Below are positions 38,127-47,473 of a stretch of 64,000 nucleotides of DNA, one piece after another. The stretch comes from Pelobates cultripes. Lineage: Eukaryota > Chordata > Amphibia > Anura > Pelobatidae. The stretch is taken from positions 131,445,641-131,509,640 of the forward strand of contig OW240916.1 of NCBI GenBank assembly GCA_933207985.1. Reading direction: 5' to 3'. The notes beneath the pieces were generated by a model. That model had not been told where the DNA came from, searched no databases, and saw only the letters and a list, made by a program, of their open reading frames with translations. The position numbers and the translations under genes are program-made. The first letter of the stretch is position 1; each line of letters begins with the position of its first letter.

Positions 38127-39480
38127 TCAATCCATATCTGCCAAGTGACCCTATGTAGGGGGAACAGTCTCTATTCTGCTCTGTGTCAGTGTGTATCATG
38201 GTCTCTGAGGACAGGTGTCAATCCATATCTGCCAAGTGACCCTATGTAGGGGAACAGTCCCTATTCTGCTCTGTGTCAGTGTGTATCAGGGGCTCTGAGG
38301 ACAGGTGTCAATCCATATCTGCCAAGTGACCCTATGTAGGGGGAACAGTCTCTATTCTGCTCTGTGTCAGTGTGTATCATGGTCTCTGAGGATGGGTGTC
38401 AATCCATATCTGCCAAGTGACCCTATGTAGCAGGAACAGTCCCTATTCTGCTCTGTGTCAGTGTGTATCAGGGATCCTTAGGACAGGTGTCAATCCATAT
38501 CTGCCAAGTGACCCGATGTTGGGGTAACATTCCCTATTCTGATCTGTGTCGGTGTGTATCAGGGGCTCTGAGGACAGGTGTCAATCCATATCTGCCAAGT
38601 GACCCTATGTAGGGGGAACAGTCTCTATTCTGCTCTGTGTCGGTGTGTATCATGGTCTCTGAGGACAGGTGTCAATCCATATCTGCCAAGTGACCCTATG
38701 TAGGGGGAACAGTCTCTATTCTGCTCTCTGTCAGTGTGTATCAGGGTCTCTGAGGACAGGTGTCAATCCATATCTGCCAAGTGACCCTATGTAGGGGGAA
38801 CAGTCCCTATTCTGCTCTGTGTCAGTGTGTATCAAGGATCCTTAGGATAGGTGTCAATCCATATCTGCCATGTGACGCTATGTAGGGGGAACAGTCCCTA
38901 TTCTGCTCTGTGTCAGTGTGTATCAGGGGCTCTGAGGACAGGTGTCAATCCATATCTGCCAAGTGACCCTATGTAGGGGGAACAGTCTCTATTCTGCTCT
39001 CTGTCAGTGTGTATCATGGTCTCTGAGGACAGGTGTCAATCCATATCTGCAAAGTGACCCTATGTAGGGGGAACAGTCTCTATTCTGCTCTGTGTCAGTG
39101 TGTATCAGGGGCTTTGGGGACAGGTGTCAATCCATATCTGCCAAGTGACCCTATGTAGGGGGAACAGTCTCTATTCTGCCTGTGTCAGTGTGTACCAGGG
39201 CTCTGAGGACAGGTGTCAATCCATATCTGCCAAGTGACCCTATGTAGGGGGAACAGTCTCTATTCTGCTCTGTGTCAGTGTATCATGGTCTCTGAGGACA
39301 GGTGTCAATCCACACCCGCCAAGGACCCTATGGAACAGCCCCTATTCCTGCTCTTGCCCAGTGTGTGTATCAGGGATCCCAGGATAGTGCCAACCATACG
39401 CCAAGTGACCTGGGCTGTGTGGGAAATAGTCCCCATTCTTAAATGTGTCTGGGTGCACTTGTAGCCCTGAGGATAGGTGC
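38127..39480. repeat. 90-bp-unit minisatellite in the hAT right arm
   Basis: About 14 units of 90-92 bp beginning GTGTCAATCCATATCTGCCA, containing CCTATGTAGGGGGAACAGTC and CTGCTCTGTGTCAGTGTGTA. Units decay toward the right end. About three units of the same array occur at 42868-43160. Confidence 0.9.
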
Positions 39481-39848
39481 TGCCAACCAGGCGCCGGTGT
39501 CAATATGTCATATGTCAGGTGTCAATCCATATTCATTGTGATTTAGGAATGTTAGGTGATTTCTGCCCTTTATGGATTAAAACCAGACTCTGCATCACTG
39601 TGTAATTTTCCATGGGAGTTTTGCCATGGATCCCCCTCCAGCATGCCACAGTCCAGGTGTTAGTCCCCTTGAAACAACTTTTCCATCACTATTGTGGCCA
39701 GAAAGAGTCCCTGTGTGTTTTAAAATTCGCCTGCCCATTGAAGTCTATGGCGGTTCGCCCGGTTCGCCGGTTCGCGAACATTTGCGGAAGTTCGCGTTCA
39801 CCGTTCGCGAACCGAAAATTTCGTGTTCGCGACATCACTAATCAGGAA

Positions 39849-40491
39849 CCATCTTCCTGTCCAAAAAACATGTTTATCCTTGGTCTGGACCAGGTTTCTT
39901 ACCACCTTGCAGAAGTGACTCAGGAATGTCACAATGTGTTTGCCAAGGGGATGGGGGTTCCTCATGGAAAAAGTAACTCTCCTTTCTTCTCTTTTTATCA
40001 GGCAGCTCCCAAAAAATCGAGAGAGGGGGAAGTCCGGCTTGGCAGAGAGGGAATGTTTCCAATACCTTTTGCAGATTACCATCATTAGGAAGTTGATATG
40101 AAAAATCTGTCCAGCAAGACTCTACTGCATGCTTAAAATCTTCACTGTGGTAAATCCCTGGTCCAGGATAATTTTTTTGTTGAATGTTTTCAAATTCATA
40201 TCTGGGATTTTCCATTCACCTTCTTCGGCTTAGGAGCTACTGTACTCCTCATCCAACGCGGCTCTAGGGGAGGTGCTTACCCTGGGTGTGCACCACTTCA
40301 CTTCTTCCCATTGCTGAATAAGGGCCAGGGCAGCACCAGAGGTCTTGGGTTTTGTTATAGTGGCCAGCTTTGCATTTATGGTCATCTTCTCTGAGTGAGC
40401 TGGGCAGGGTCGAGGGTGGTGGAGCATCTAAAGCTGGGGTTTCCTCCTGGGTTACCTCAGCTTCCTCCTCTGTAGGAAGCCTTACTATCAC
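39849..40491 (-). pseudogene. LINE ORF1 N-terminal part
   Basis: Frames at 40491-40264 (acidic, Glu/Pro-rich) and 40215-39874 (NPRYEFENIQQKNYPG) lie on the same strand directly across the hAT from the zinc-knuckle part. The first has no assignable domain. Frame breaks are present. Confidence 0.5.
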
Positions 40492-40987
40492 TCCTTGGCT
40501 CTCCCCTTCTCTTTAGGTGATTGCACTGGCTTGGCTTCCTTCTCCACAGAAGGCCCTACTGTCTCCTCAGCTCCCACTCTGCAGTGGGTTGGACTGCCAC
40601 AATTTGAAATTCTCCTTTGCAGGAGGTCCTACTTCTGCTGCTCAGCTTTCTTCTCTGCAGGAGTACTTAAGGTCACTCACAGATTTGGAAACCGGTGGAT
40701 CCACTATCTACTCTACCCTGAAGAGTGTTAGGAGTTTTCTCCAGAATGCATCCACTTTATGTTGGGAAACATCAACAGATTCACCAGGGCTGCCTAAAAC
40801 TATCAAAGCTTTTTGATAGAATGTGGCTTTTTCAAAACATACTCATCATGTAATCCCTCGTATCTTGCTAAGGAGTGATCAGTGAGCGTTCATGTAGTAC
40901 AGGAAGATAGCTTAAGCAAGTAATGGTGATACTACAAGGCAGAGGGAAGATACTCCAGATAACTCAGTGGACAAAACACAAGTGAGT
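40492..40987 (-). other. Putative 5' UTR of the Keno-like LINE
   Basis: Sequence between the U2 junction and ORF1. Short frames here have no known motif. Confidence 0.4.
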
Positions 40988-41025
40988 TACTACACTTGAT
41001 ATTAGCCAAAAGGCTGAGAAGTGAA
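40988..41025 (-). ncRNA. U2 snRNA 5' fragment (pseudogene, LINE target remnant)
   Basis: The minus strand matches roughly nucleotides 1-38 of vertebrate U2. It contains GCCTTTTGGCTAA and ATCAAGTGTAGTA, including most of the stem I loop and the branch-site recognition GUAGUA. There are about 4 mismatches, mostly G to A. The match stops abruptly after GTAGTA, where LINE sequence begins. It is too short to be functional. Confidence 0.8.
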
Positions 41026-41057
41026 CCACTCATGGACAGCTTTTTCATTGTTAATGC

Positions 41058-41249
41058 AAGTGGGAGCAGAGGCGTAAAAAACTGCACTGAGGCCCCCCAA
41101 TGTGTCTTATCCCCCCACCAGCCCCTCCACACGTCTCATCTCCCTCTGCCAGCACCTCCACATGTCTCTCATTCCTCCCTCCGTCCCTCCATGTTTCTTA
41201 ACCACCACCAAGTCCCCTCATGTGTTTCTCCCACCCACCCCTCTACATG
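41058..41249. repeat. Left end of a hAT-like element, cut by the gap
   Basis: CAGAGGCGTAAAAAACTGC matches the left terminus at 31220. CCCC-rich CCACACGTCTCATC units follow. The right part is lost in the N gap. Confidence 0.5.
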
Positions 41250-41349
41250 NNNNNNNNNNNNNNNNNNNNNNNNNNNNNNNNNNNNNNNNNNNNNNNNNNN
41301 NNNNNNNNNNNNNNNNNNNNNNNNNNNNNNNNNNNNNNNNNNNNNNNNN
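41250..41349. other. Assembly gap (100 N)
   Basis: Exactly 100 unknown bases, the usual placeholder for a gap of unknown length. Sequence on either side may not be truly adjacent. Confidence 1.
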
Positions 41350-41386
41350 TTCTTCCATCTCCCTGTTACAAAAATCAATGCCGTGT

Positions 41387-41430
41387 ACACGTCCACTGAT
41401 AGGAGACGCGGAAGGTATTAAACTGAACAG
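41387..41430 (-). repeat. U2-like tract 2
   Basis: Minus strand: CTGTTCAGTTTAATACCTTC then CGCGTCTCCTATCAGTGGAC. It closely matches tracts 3 and 4. Beyond its right edge it passes into CTCTATTCTGCCCTTGCA, partly like the hAT 90-bp unit. Confidence 0.55.
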
Positions 41431-41590
41431 TCTCTATTCTGCCCTTGCATTTCTATTTCTTCATAGAAAACGAAAAAATTCTGAGAAGACGCTGGCAGGG
41501 CTATTCACTTGTGTGATCTGTCATGAATTGTCATTTGAATGTTATTTTGAACTGTGGGGCACAAGAACTTGAATCTGACAAAATGGCTGC

Positions 41591-41655
41591 CATATACACG
41601 TCCACTGATAGGAGACGCGGAAGGTATTAAACTGATCAGAACAATACTAAACACA
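41591..41655 (-). repeat. U2-like tract 3
   Basis: Minus strand: GTGTTTAGTATTGTTCTGAT, CAGTTTAATACC, then GTCTCCTATCAGTGGACGTG, which can fold like U2 stem-loop IIb. It is nearly identical to tract 4. Confidence 0.6.
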
Positions 41656-41679
41656 CTACTCCTTTTTTTTGGTGAGGCT

Positions 41680-41883
41680 TTACAGGACAGAGTGTTTCTC
41701 CACGGGACATGTTAACTCACGGGCAGCTGGCTCATCAAGGAACCAGAGCAGCTTTCCATGTACAGGTAAGACACGTGCAGCCGGTAAGAGTTCAGGCTCT
41801 TCTTCCTGGAGTGATGTACGCTGCAAGCCTGTTGAACGAGGTGACCTTGCTGGGTCCCAGGTGTACGTTCTCAAATATGTTGC
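41680..41883 (-). pseudogene. Exon-like fragment of unknown origin
   Basis: An open minus-strand frame reads YTWDPARSPRSTGLQRTSLQ and later PVHGKLLWFLDEPAARELTC, ending in a stop. It has balanced, protein-like composition, unlike the low-complexity frames around it. I do not recognise the protein. It lies between U2-like tracts 3 and 4. Confidence 0.3.
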
Positions 41884-41945
41884 CATATACACGTCCACTG
41901 ATAGGAGACGCGGAAGGTATTAAACTGATCAGAACAATACTAAAC
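41884..41945 (-). repeat. U2-like tract 4
   Basis: Near-identical to tract 3. It lies directly 3' (minus strand) of a zinc-finger fragment. Confidence 0.6.
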
Positions 41946-41953
41946 ACACCACT

Positions 41954-42036
41954 AATAAGGTTTCTCTCCTGTATGGCTCCTCAAATGATGCTTAAGATTA
42001 GAAGCGGCTGAAAAAGCATTTCTCACACTCCGAACA
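41954..42036 (-). pseudogene. C2H2 zinc-finger fragment, one-base insertion
   Basis: Minus-strand codons give CSECEKCF; one extra T shifts the frame, after which SNLKHHLRSHTGEKPY continues. The Cys and His residues of the finger and the TGEKPY linker are all recognisable. A single finger remains, followed by a stop and then the U2-like tract. It is probably a captured or retroposed piece of a host KRAB/C2H2-type gene. Confidence 0.6.
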
Positions 42037-42049
42037 AAAATATTTTTTT

Positions 42050-42860
42050 TTAACATTCTCTCCACTTTGAACGAAATGACGTTTGGGAAGAGATTAACAT
42101 AATTAAACACAGGCAGTAAAAATACAGTTTTTAGCCATACCCTGTAACTTTTAAACTACACATCCCATCTTCATAATTACATATTTGGAATCAGCACACT
42201 TAAAACATAAACATAACCAAAAATCAGCCAAATCCATCCAGGGGTTAAAAAGTTGGCTGGAGGTCCCTTTATGACCGACGGCAAGCACATTTTCCTGCCC
42301 AAAACAGTTCCATAGATTTGGGCTGTGAGGTCGGTCTATTTCAGGCTGAAAAAGCGACTAAGTCCCATCGCGAATGGGACTTAGTCTCTGCAGCTGAAAT
42401 AAGGCTGAAAAAAACAGCTGAAAAAAAGACTAAGTCCCATCGCTGAATGGGACTTAGTCTCTGCAGCTGAAATAATTTCCCATTTACTGAACCAAGTGGG
42501 AAATAGCAAGGCAGGCAAAAAGGGTTTGCACCAGGTCTGGGGACACAGGGGACACCGTTTTAAAGGGGCCGTGTCCCCAACAAGTCTGGGGACACGGCCT
42601 TAAAGGGGCAGTGTCCCAATCTTCCTGATGTCCCAAAAAAGGTGTTTAAAGGGCCAGCACCAGTCACATAAAGAGTCCATAAGCCCCAATATGCCCACCG
42701 ACAGCCTTAAAGGGCCATACACACCAAATAAAAGTGCATACATTTTCACAATCTCCCAGGGGCCGTAGTCATGCGGGAGGAGGCTGGCAAGTAGGCTTCT
42801 CCACAACCCAGGGAAGCAGGGCAATTTGCCATTTAAAGGGCCCATTACAAATAGCAGTTT
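42050..42860 (-). repeat. Probable degenerate LTR, related to solo LTRs A and B
   Basis: The minus strand from about 42815 (GAAGCCTACTTGCCAGCC, then GACTACGGCCCCTGGGAGAT) resembles the start of solo LTR A. Two inverted copies of AAGTCCCATCGC..GAATGGGACTTAGTC occur near 42360-42465. No terminal duplication was found. Confidence 0.4.
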
Positions 42861-42867
42861 GTAAATA

Positions 42868-43503
42868 AGGTGTCAACCATATTCAAGCCAAGACCCGATG
42901 TAGGGGACCAGTCCCTATTCTGCTCTGTGTCAGTGTGTACCAGGGAACCTTAGGACAGGTGTCAATCCATATCTGCCAAGTGACCCGATGTAGGGGGAAC
43001 AGTCCCTATTCTGCTCTGTGTCAGTGTGTATCAGGGATCCTTAGGACAGGTGTCAATTCATATCTGCCAAGTGACCCTATGTAGGGGGACCAGTCTCTAG
43101 TCTGCTCTGTGTCCGTGTGCATCAGGGGCTCTGAGGACAGGTGTCAATCCATATGTCAAGGTGTCAATATGTCATATGTCAGGTGTCAATCCATATTGAT
43201 TGTGATTTAGGAATGTTAGGTGATTTCTGCCTTTATGGATTAAAACCAGACTCTGTATCAACTGTGTAATTTTCCATGGGAGTTTTGCCATGGATCCCCC
43301 TCCGGCATGCCACAGTCAGGTGTTAGTCCCCTTGAAACAACTTTTCCATCCCTATTGTGGCCAGAAAGAGTCCCTGTGTGTTTTAAAATTCGCCTCCCCA
43401 TTGAAGTCAATGGCGTTTCGGGCGGTTCGCCGGTTCGCGAACACTTGCGGAAGTTCGCGTTCGCCGTTCGCGAACCGAAAATTTCGGGTTCGCGACATCA
43501 CTA
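42868..43503. mobile_element. Second hAT copy, right end only
   Basis: It carries about three 90-bp units, then the same TTCGCGAAC-rich terminus ending GACATCACTA as the 34492-39840 element. The left end is missing, so no target duplication can be read. It abuts a Penelope-like RT, whose frame stops at the junction. Confidence 0.75.
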
Positions 43504-44628
43504 TTTCTTAACCATGTTGACTTGTGATGACTGTTAAAAGGAATAAAACTATTACAGTCCACACTCTTCTTAAAAGTCTTGGTGTTGATTTGTCCCTCTT
43601 TGATATAGATATCCAGATCTAAAAATTCAATGTGTTCTTTAGAGTGGTTAAAAGTGAAGTTCAGATGATATGGGTTGTTGTTTAGATACGTTTTAAAACT
43701 CTCTAAGGATCCAAGGTCTCCTTTCCATATAAAGAAGCAATCGTCGATATATCTGAGCCACAGGGACAGATTTGCGCCATATGGGCAATGGGTCCATATA
43801 AATTCTTCTTCCCATTTGCCCATAAATAAATTAGCGTAACTTGGCGCAAATCGTGTCCCCATGGCCGTGCCTTCAATCTGTAGATAAAATAAGTCATCAC
43901 ACCAAAAATAATTATGTGTGAGAATAAAAACGATACACTGAATGAGGAAATCAATTTGGTCATTTTTTAAATCGGAATATGTTGCTAGGGAGAATTGTGT
44001 GGCCTCACATCCTTGGAGGTGTTCAATTACTGTACAGAGAGAGGTAACATCAGCAGTGACTAAAATCATCTCATCTTCCCACTTAAAATCAGATAAAATG
44101 TTTAAAACTTGAGTGGAATCTCTGAGGTAGGATTTTAAACAGGAGACCAAACGTTGCAAATATTGGTCAACGTATTCAGAAAGGTTTGAGGTGAGGGATC
44201 CAATTCCTGATATGATTGGCCTTCCAGGAGGTTTCACCAGTCTCTTATATATTTTTGGTAGATGGTAGAATACCGGTATCCTTGGGTATTGGACATACAG
44301 ATATTTGTATTCTCTTTCATTTAAAATCCCTCTATCCTTTCCGTAATTCAGTATTTCCTTAAGTTCGTCTTGATATTGGATAGTGGGATCACCTTTCAAT
44401 TGCAGATACGTATTAGTGTCTCCTAATAATCTCTGATTTTCCTCCCCTTCCTATATAGTTTTAAGTGTGGTTTTAAACATTAAGCATTTCCTGAGTCCAG
44501 GTTAGCCAATTTTAATATAGGATATCTAATATGACACCAATAAGCTTGAACCTTGGAATCAAAGTAAATTCTTTCACAACTTTGAGTTTGCCAAGGGATT
44601 CAATATGTTTCAACAAAATCGGCTGTGT
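43504..44628 (-). pseudogene. Penelope-like reverse transcriptase, truncated
   Basis: From upstream: RLLGDTNTYLQLKGDPT, FYHLPKIYK, PPGRPIISGIGSLTSNLSEY, VTADVTSLC (first Asp), GTAMGTRFAPSYANLFMG and the RYIDDCFFIW catalytic box, then EFLDLDIYIKEG. These are the RT motifs of Penelope-like elements, related to telomerase. The GIY-YIG domain is missing, cut off by the hAT end at 43503. The upstream edge meets TTAA at 44629. The frame is open for about 330 residues. Confidence 0.85.
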
Positions 44629-45081
44629 TTAACCTCTTCCCGACCTTGGACATACCAGGTACGTCTGACAAAAAATGGTCGTTAACGACCACGGCCATAC
44701 CTGGTACGTCCGATCCCAAATCTGCACTTACCTGATCGCCGGCGATCGAGATGTGGGGAATTACCTGGCATCCCAGGCAGTCCCCATGTGGCTGATCTGG
44801 CCCCCTCGGCGGTATGATCGCAGGGTCCTCGCAATCACATGGCCGGATCAGACGGCTTGTGCAGTGCCTGCAGGGGGACTCTCAGGCTGTCCCCCTCATA
44901 CCTGCACAAAAGTTTAGAAAGTAAATAAAAGTTATTAAAAAGTTTAATAAAATTAATAAAAGTACTTAGATCACATTCATATATATGATCTAAAGTACTT
45001 TTATATACACATACACAATCCATTATTCTAAGTGTATTTTAATATTAAAAAATATATATATATGTATTAAAATGGCGTTCG

Positions 45082-45118
<37 letters not shown>
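44629..45118. repeat. TTAA-anchored MITE-like sequence and (TA)n
   Basis: TTAA (44629-44632) is followed by CCTCTTCCCGACC and an inverted pair around GGTACGTC/CCATACCTGGTACGTCC near 44655-44707. An AT-rich tail follows and a TA microsatellite at 45083-45112. No coding capacity. Confidence 0.45.
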
Positions 45119-45272
45119 GATAGAATATGGCGTATACTGCGCCCAAAATCATACGTACATACAACTGCAGAAGAGGGGGCTGGCCAGGGATCCGAGCAGC
45201 TTGGAGCCAGCCCCCTCTTCTGCAGTTGTATGTACGTATGATTTTGGGCACAGTATACGCCATATTCTATCT
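45119..45272. repeat. 154-bp palindrome, hairpin MITE
   Basis: Arms of about 67 bp (45119-45185 and 45206-45272) are almost perfectly complementary, starting ATAGAATATGGCGTATACTG. The 20-base loop is asymmetric. It follows a TA run directly, so TA may be its target. Confidence 0.8.
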
Positions 45273-45402
45273 TTGTTTCACTATTACACAAGGTTTTGGA
45301 AATCCTTGTACTGTATACAGCAGCCCTCACTTATTTGTTGTACTATAAAGAGCGCCTATAAACTTTTGTTTTTTTCCTGTATATATATTTATTCCTATAT
45401 AT

Positions 45403-45990
45403 TTGTGCTCAGAATTTCTAATACGTAAATGGAATGTAGAGGAAAAACAAAGTTGGTTGAGGTGTGTCGAAACCAACGTACGAGTAGGCCTGTAAAAAAG
45501 AGGGCCCACAAAGTGAAATATATGTATATAAAGAAGGGTGTATGTTGATGGGGACAAACAGCTTGAACGGCAAAGGTAAGTAGGTGGGTAGGGTTTAAAT
45601 AGGGTCATAACTCCTCCCACAAATTCAGGCCAAATGGCCTTCCAACTTGTGCTTGGAATTTCTAATACGTAAATGGAATGTAGAGGAGAAGCAAAGTTGG
45701 TTGAGGTGTACCGAAACTAACGTACAAGTAGGCCTGTAAAAAAGAGGGCAAAAAGGAATTCTAAGTAAACACACTTTATTGCAAGTTTTTAACAACGAGA
45801 TTTCTGAAGGCTTGTCTGAGCTCCCTTTCTGGTCGAGGGATATATGTGTTGTATATTGAGGATTTCCAGCATCCCAGTCTCTTAATGATGTGTACCGGGG
45901 TGTTAGAGCTAGAATTCGATGATGCTGAGCCAATACAAGATGAGTGACCAGAGAAGGAAGCTGGGTTGAAGCCATAGGCGTGCGCAGCCC
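45403..45990 (-). mobile_element. Split-direct-repeat element, copy 2 (3' part only)
   Basis: Repeats B2 (45403-45505), A2 (45552-45646) and B1 (45647-45750) occur in the same order as in copy 1. The C-terminal recombinase follows. The rest of the element is absent upstream of about 45990. TA-rich sequence precedes the left end, as in copy 1. Confidence 0.8.
45776..45990 (-). pseudogene. Tyrosine recombinase C-terminus (copy 2)
   Basis: FNPASFSGHSSCIGSASS, then TPVHIIKRLGCWKSS and YNTYIPRPERELRQAFRNL. The catalytic tyrosine lies in NTYIPRP. The conserved Arg of GHS-x-R is Cys here, so it is dead. The frame runs through the region where copy 1 has its frameshift, which confirms that shift. 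Confidence 0.75.
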
Positions 45991-46090
45991 ATTGCATTAA
46001 GGTGTGCACCCTAAAGCACAAACACACACTGCATGTACATGCATGTATTTATGTATGTTTGTACATACATACATATATATATATACATAC

Positions 46091-46820
46091 AAATAGCTGA
46101 ATCAAAGGTTGCACTCACGGATTCTTAAAACATAGCTTTTATTGTGTACTCCTAAAAAAATCGACGTTTCAGTCCTATTCAAGGACTTTCATCAGGATCA
46201 TAAAAACATAACATAACAATTCAACCATATATAGGATGCAGTAAATGACAATAACTCACCACAGGTGCCAACCGGCGTCCCGGGCGGGAATGTGCGCATG
46301 TGCCGAGTAGCCCCTCCCCCCGGCGCCACCGTTGCTATAGTGACGCGGCCAGCGTATACTATATTGAAGCCGGCATCTGAACCGGAACTGTGCAGTGATG
46401 CGGAGAGGTTCCGCCCCCAATGTGACATCATGTGTGCGCCGCCATCGTTACCATAGTAACGCGGCTGTGAATGAGAAACTACAACACATCGATATGGAAA
46501 CAAACTTATCAAAAAATGATAACCTAGTTGTGAACATCTAGGCTACTATGGAACATTGACATACCAAATATGGTTAAGCCAAGTGTGAATGTGATCTATG
46601 TATATTAATAAAGTGCAAATGGGTCATTTAAAGTGCAATCAAAATTATCTCTTAAAATGCCATATACGTGCATAATATTTAAAGTGCCACAGTGCAAATG
46701 TAAACATGTTGTGACCCACTATAATTAATATGAATGTTTATATTAAGTGACCCCAATGATTAGAGATTAATGTTAATAAATAAAAAAAAAGTATATACAT
46801 ATGGTTATATAAGGCTTTTT
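46091..46820 (-). repeat. Left pLTR (inverted)
   Basis: Reverse-complement partner of 47474-48216. It contains a minus-strand hammerhead-like motif at 46161-46200. Confidence 0.85.
46161..46200 (-). ncRNA. Hammerhead ribozyme-like motif (left pLTR)
   Basis: Identical core and stems on the minus strand: CTGATGA at 46195-46189, GAAAC and GTC at 46170-46163. It is the mirror copy of the right-arm motif. Confidence 0.6.
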
Positions 46821-47216
46821 TTCACCCTCACAATAATAGAAAATATACTATTCGATATACTATTACTTGCAAGACGACCACATGTAATATACAAACTGTC
46901 TTGTCCGTGTGGCTTATGTTACATTGGGAAAACGGAGACGGCCATCTACGAACGAATTAGGGGACATAGATCTTCTATTAGACTGGCATATCGGGATGGT
47001 TTTACAGATAAACCGGTTGCAAAACACTTCTTTGAACTAAAGCACTCATTGGCTACATTGAAATTTGTGGCTATGGACCACATCCCTAACCCTAGAAGAG
47101 GGGGTGATAGGGGGAGGATGCTACTTAATAGGGAAGCCTATTGGATCCATGAGTTGGACACTGTGTCTCCAAAGGGATTAAATGAAGCTTTGTCGCTACA
47201 TTCTTTTTTGGCCTGA
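46770..47216 (+). CDS. GIY-YIG endonuclease domain of a Penelope-like element
   Basis: The frame gives 149 codons; the first ~25 come from the inverted pLTR, so the true protein was longer and lacked this start. From about residue 38: VIYKLSCPCGLCYIGKT (GIY-YIG-like strands and a CXC), YERIRGHRSSIRLAYR (catalytic Arg), PVAKHFFELKHS and NREAYWIHELDTVSP (catalytic Glu region), then KGLNEALSLHSFL. This nuclease nicks target DNA. The domain is complete and open, but with no RT in front it is non-autonomous. Confidence 0.85.
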   Translation: MLINKKKVYTYGYIRLFFTLTIIENILFDILLLARRPHVIYKLSCPCGLCYIGKTETAIYERIRGHRSSIRLAYRDGFTDKPVAKHFFELKHSLATLKFVAMDHIPNPRRGGDRGRMLLNREAYWIHELDTVSPKGLNEALSLHSFLA

Positions 47217-47473
47217 ATGCCCCTTAATGTTCTTTTATATGTGATTTTATATTTGTGTGTATTTTTCATGACTATCCTGCGACCGCCCTCTTATTATATA
47301 ATTAATCACCTATGTTTTGCAAGCATCAATAGTTATTGCTTTGAAATGTGTTCAACAGTCTTTGACGCAGAATATAATAGTGCTGTTGTAACAATTGTTT
47401 GAAAATACATATTTGTTGAGTGTCAGAGGAGCAGACACAAGAAAGAGAAAATAAGTTGAAAAAAAGTTGTGTA

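Larger units (their letters stand above)
34492..39840. mobile_element. hAT element (5349 bp) with perfect 8-bp TSD
   Basis: ATCAGGAA flanks it exactly (34484-34491 and 39841-39848). Termini are TAGTGATGCACCGAA on the left and, reversed, TAGTGATGTCGCGAACACG on the right. The right end is rich in TTCGCGAAC-type palindromes. Inside, in order: a 130-195-bp-unit array (34916-36480), a transposase remnant, a U2-like tract, a gypsy fragment and a 90-bp-unit array. It inserted into LINE ORF1. A second copy of the right end is at 42868-43503. Confidence 0.85.
33145..40987 (-). mobile_element. Tx1-clade (Keno-like) LINE, degenerate, split by a hAT element
   Basis: On the minus strand a 5' region begins at 40987 directly after U2 snRNA sequence. 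It is followed by an ORF1 with zinc knuckles (40491-39874 and 34438-33565) and the start of an apurinic-type endonuclease (33470-33145). The RT part is missing. Tx1-clade LINEs include Keno, which inserts specifically into U2 snRNA genes; the junction seen here fits that. Positions 34492-39840 are a later hAT insertion. Confidence 0.65.

Noticed and set aside
38127..39480. Regularly spaced repeats resembling a CRISPR array
   Set aside because: The whole 90-bp unit is conserved, with no unique spacers, and it lies inside a hAT element in a vertebrate genome.
40988..41025. A functional U2 snRNA gene
   Set aside because: Only about 38 of roughly 190 nucleotides are present, and no proximal promoter element can be recognised upstream.
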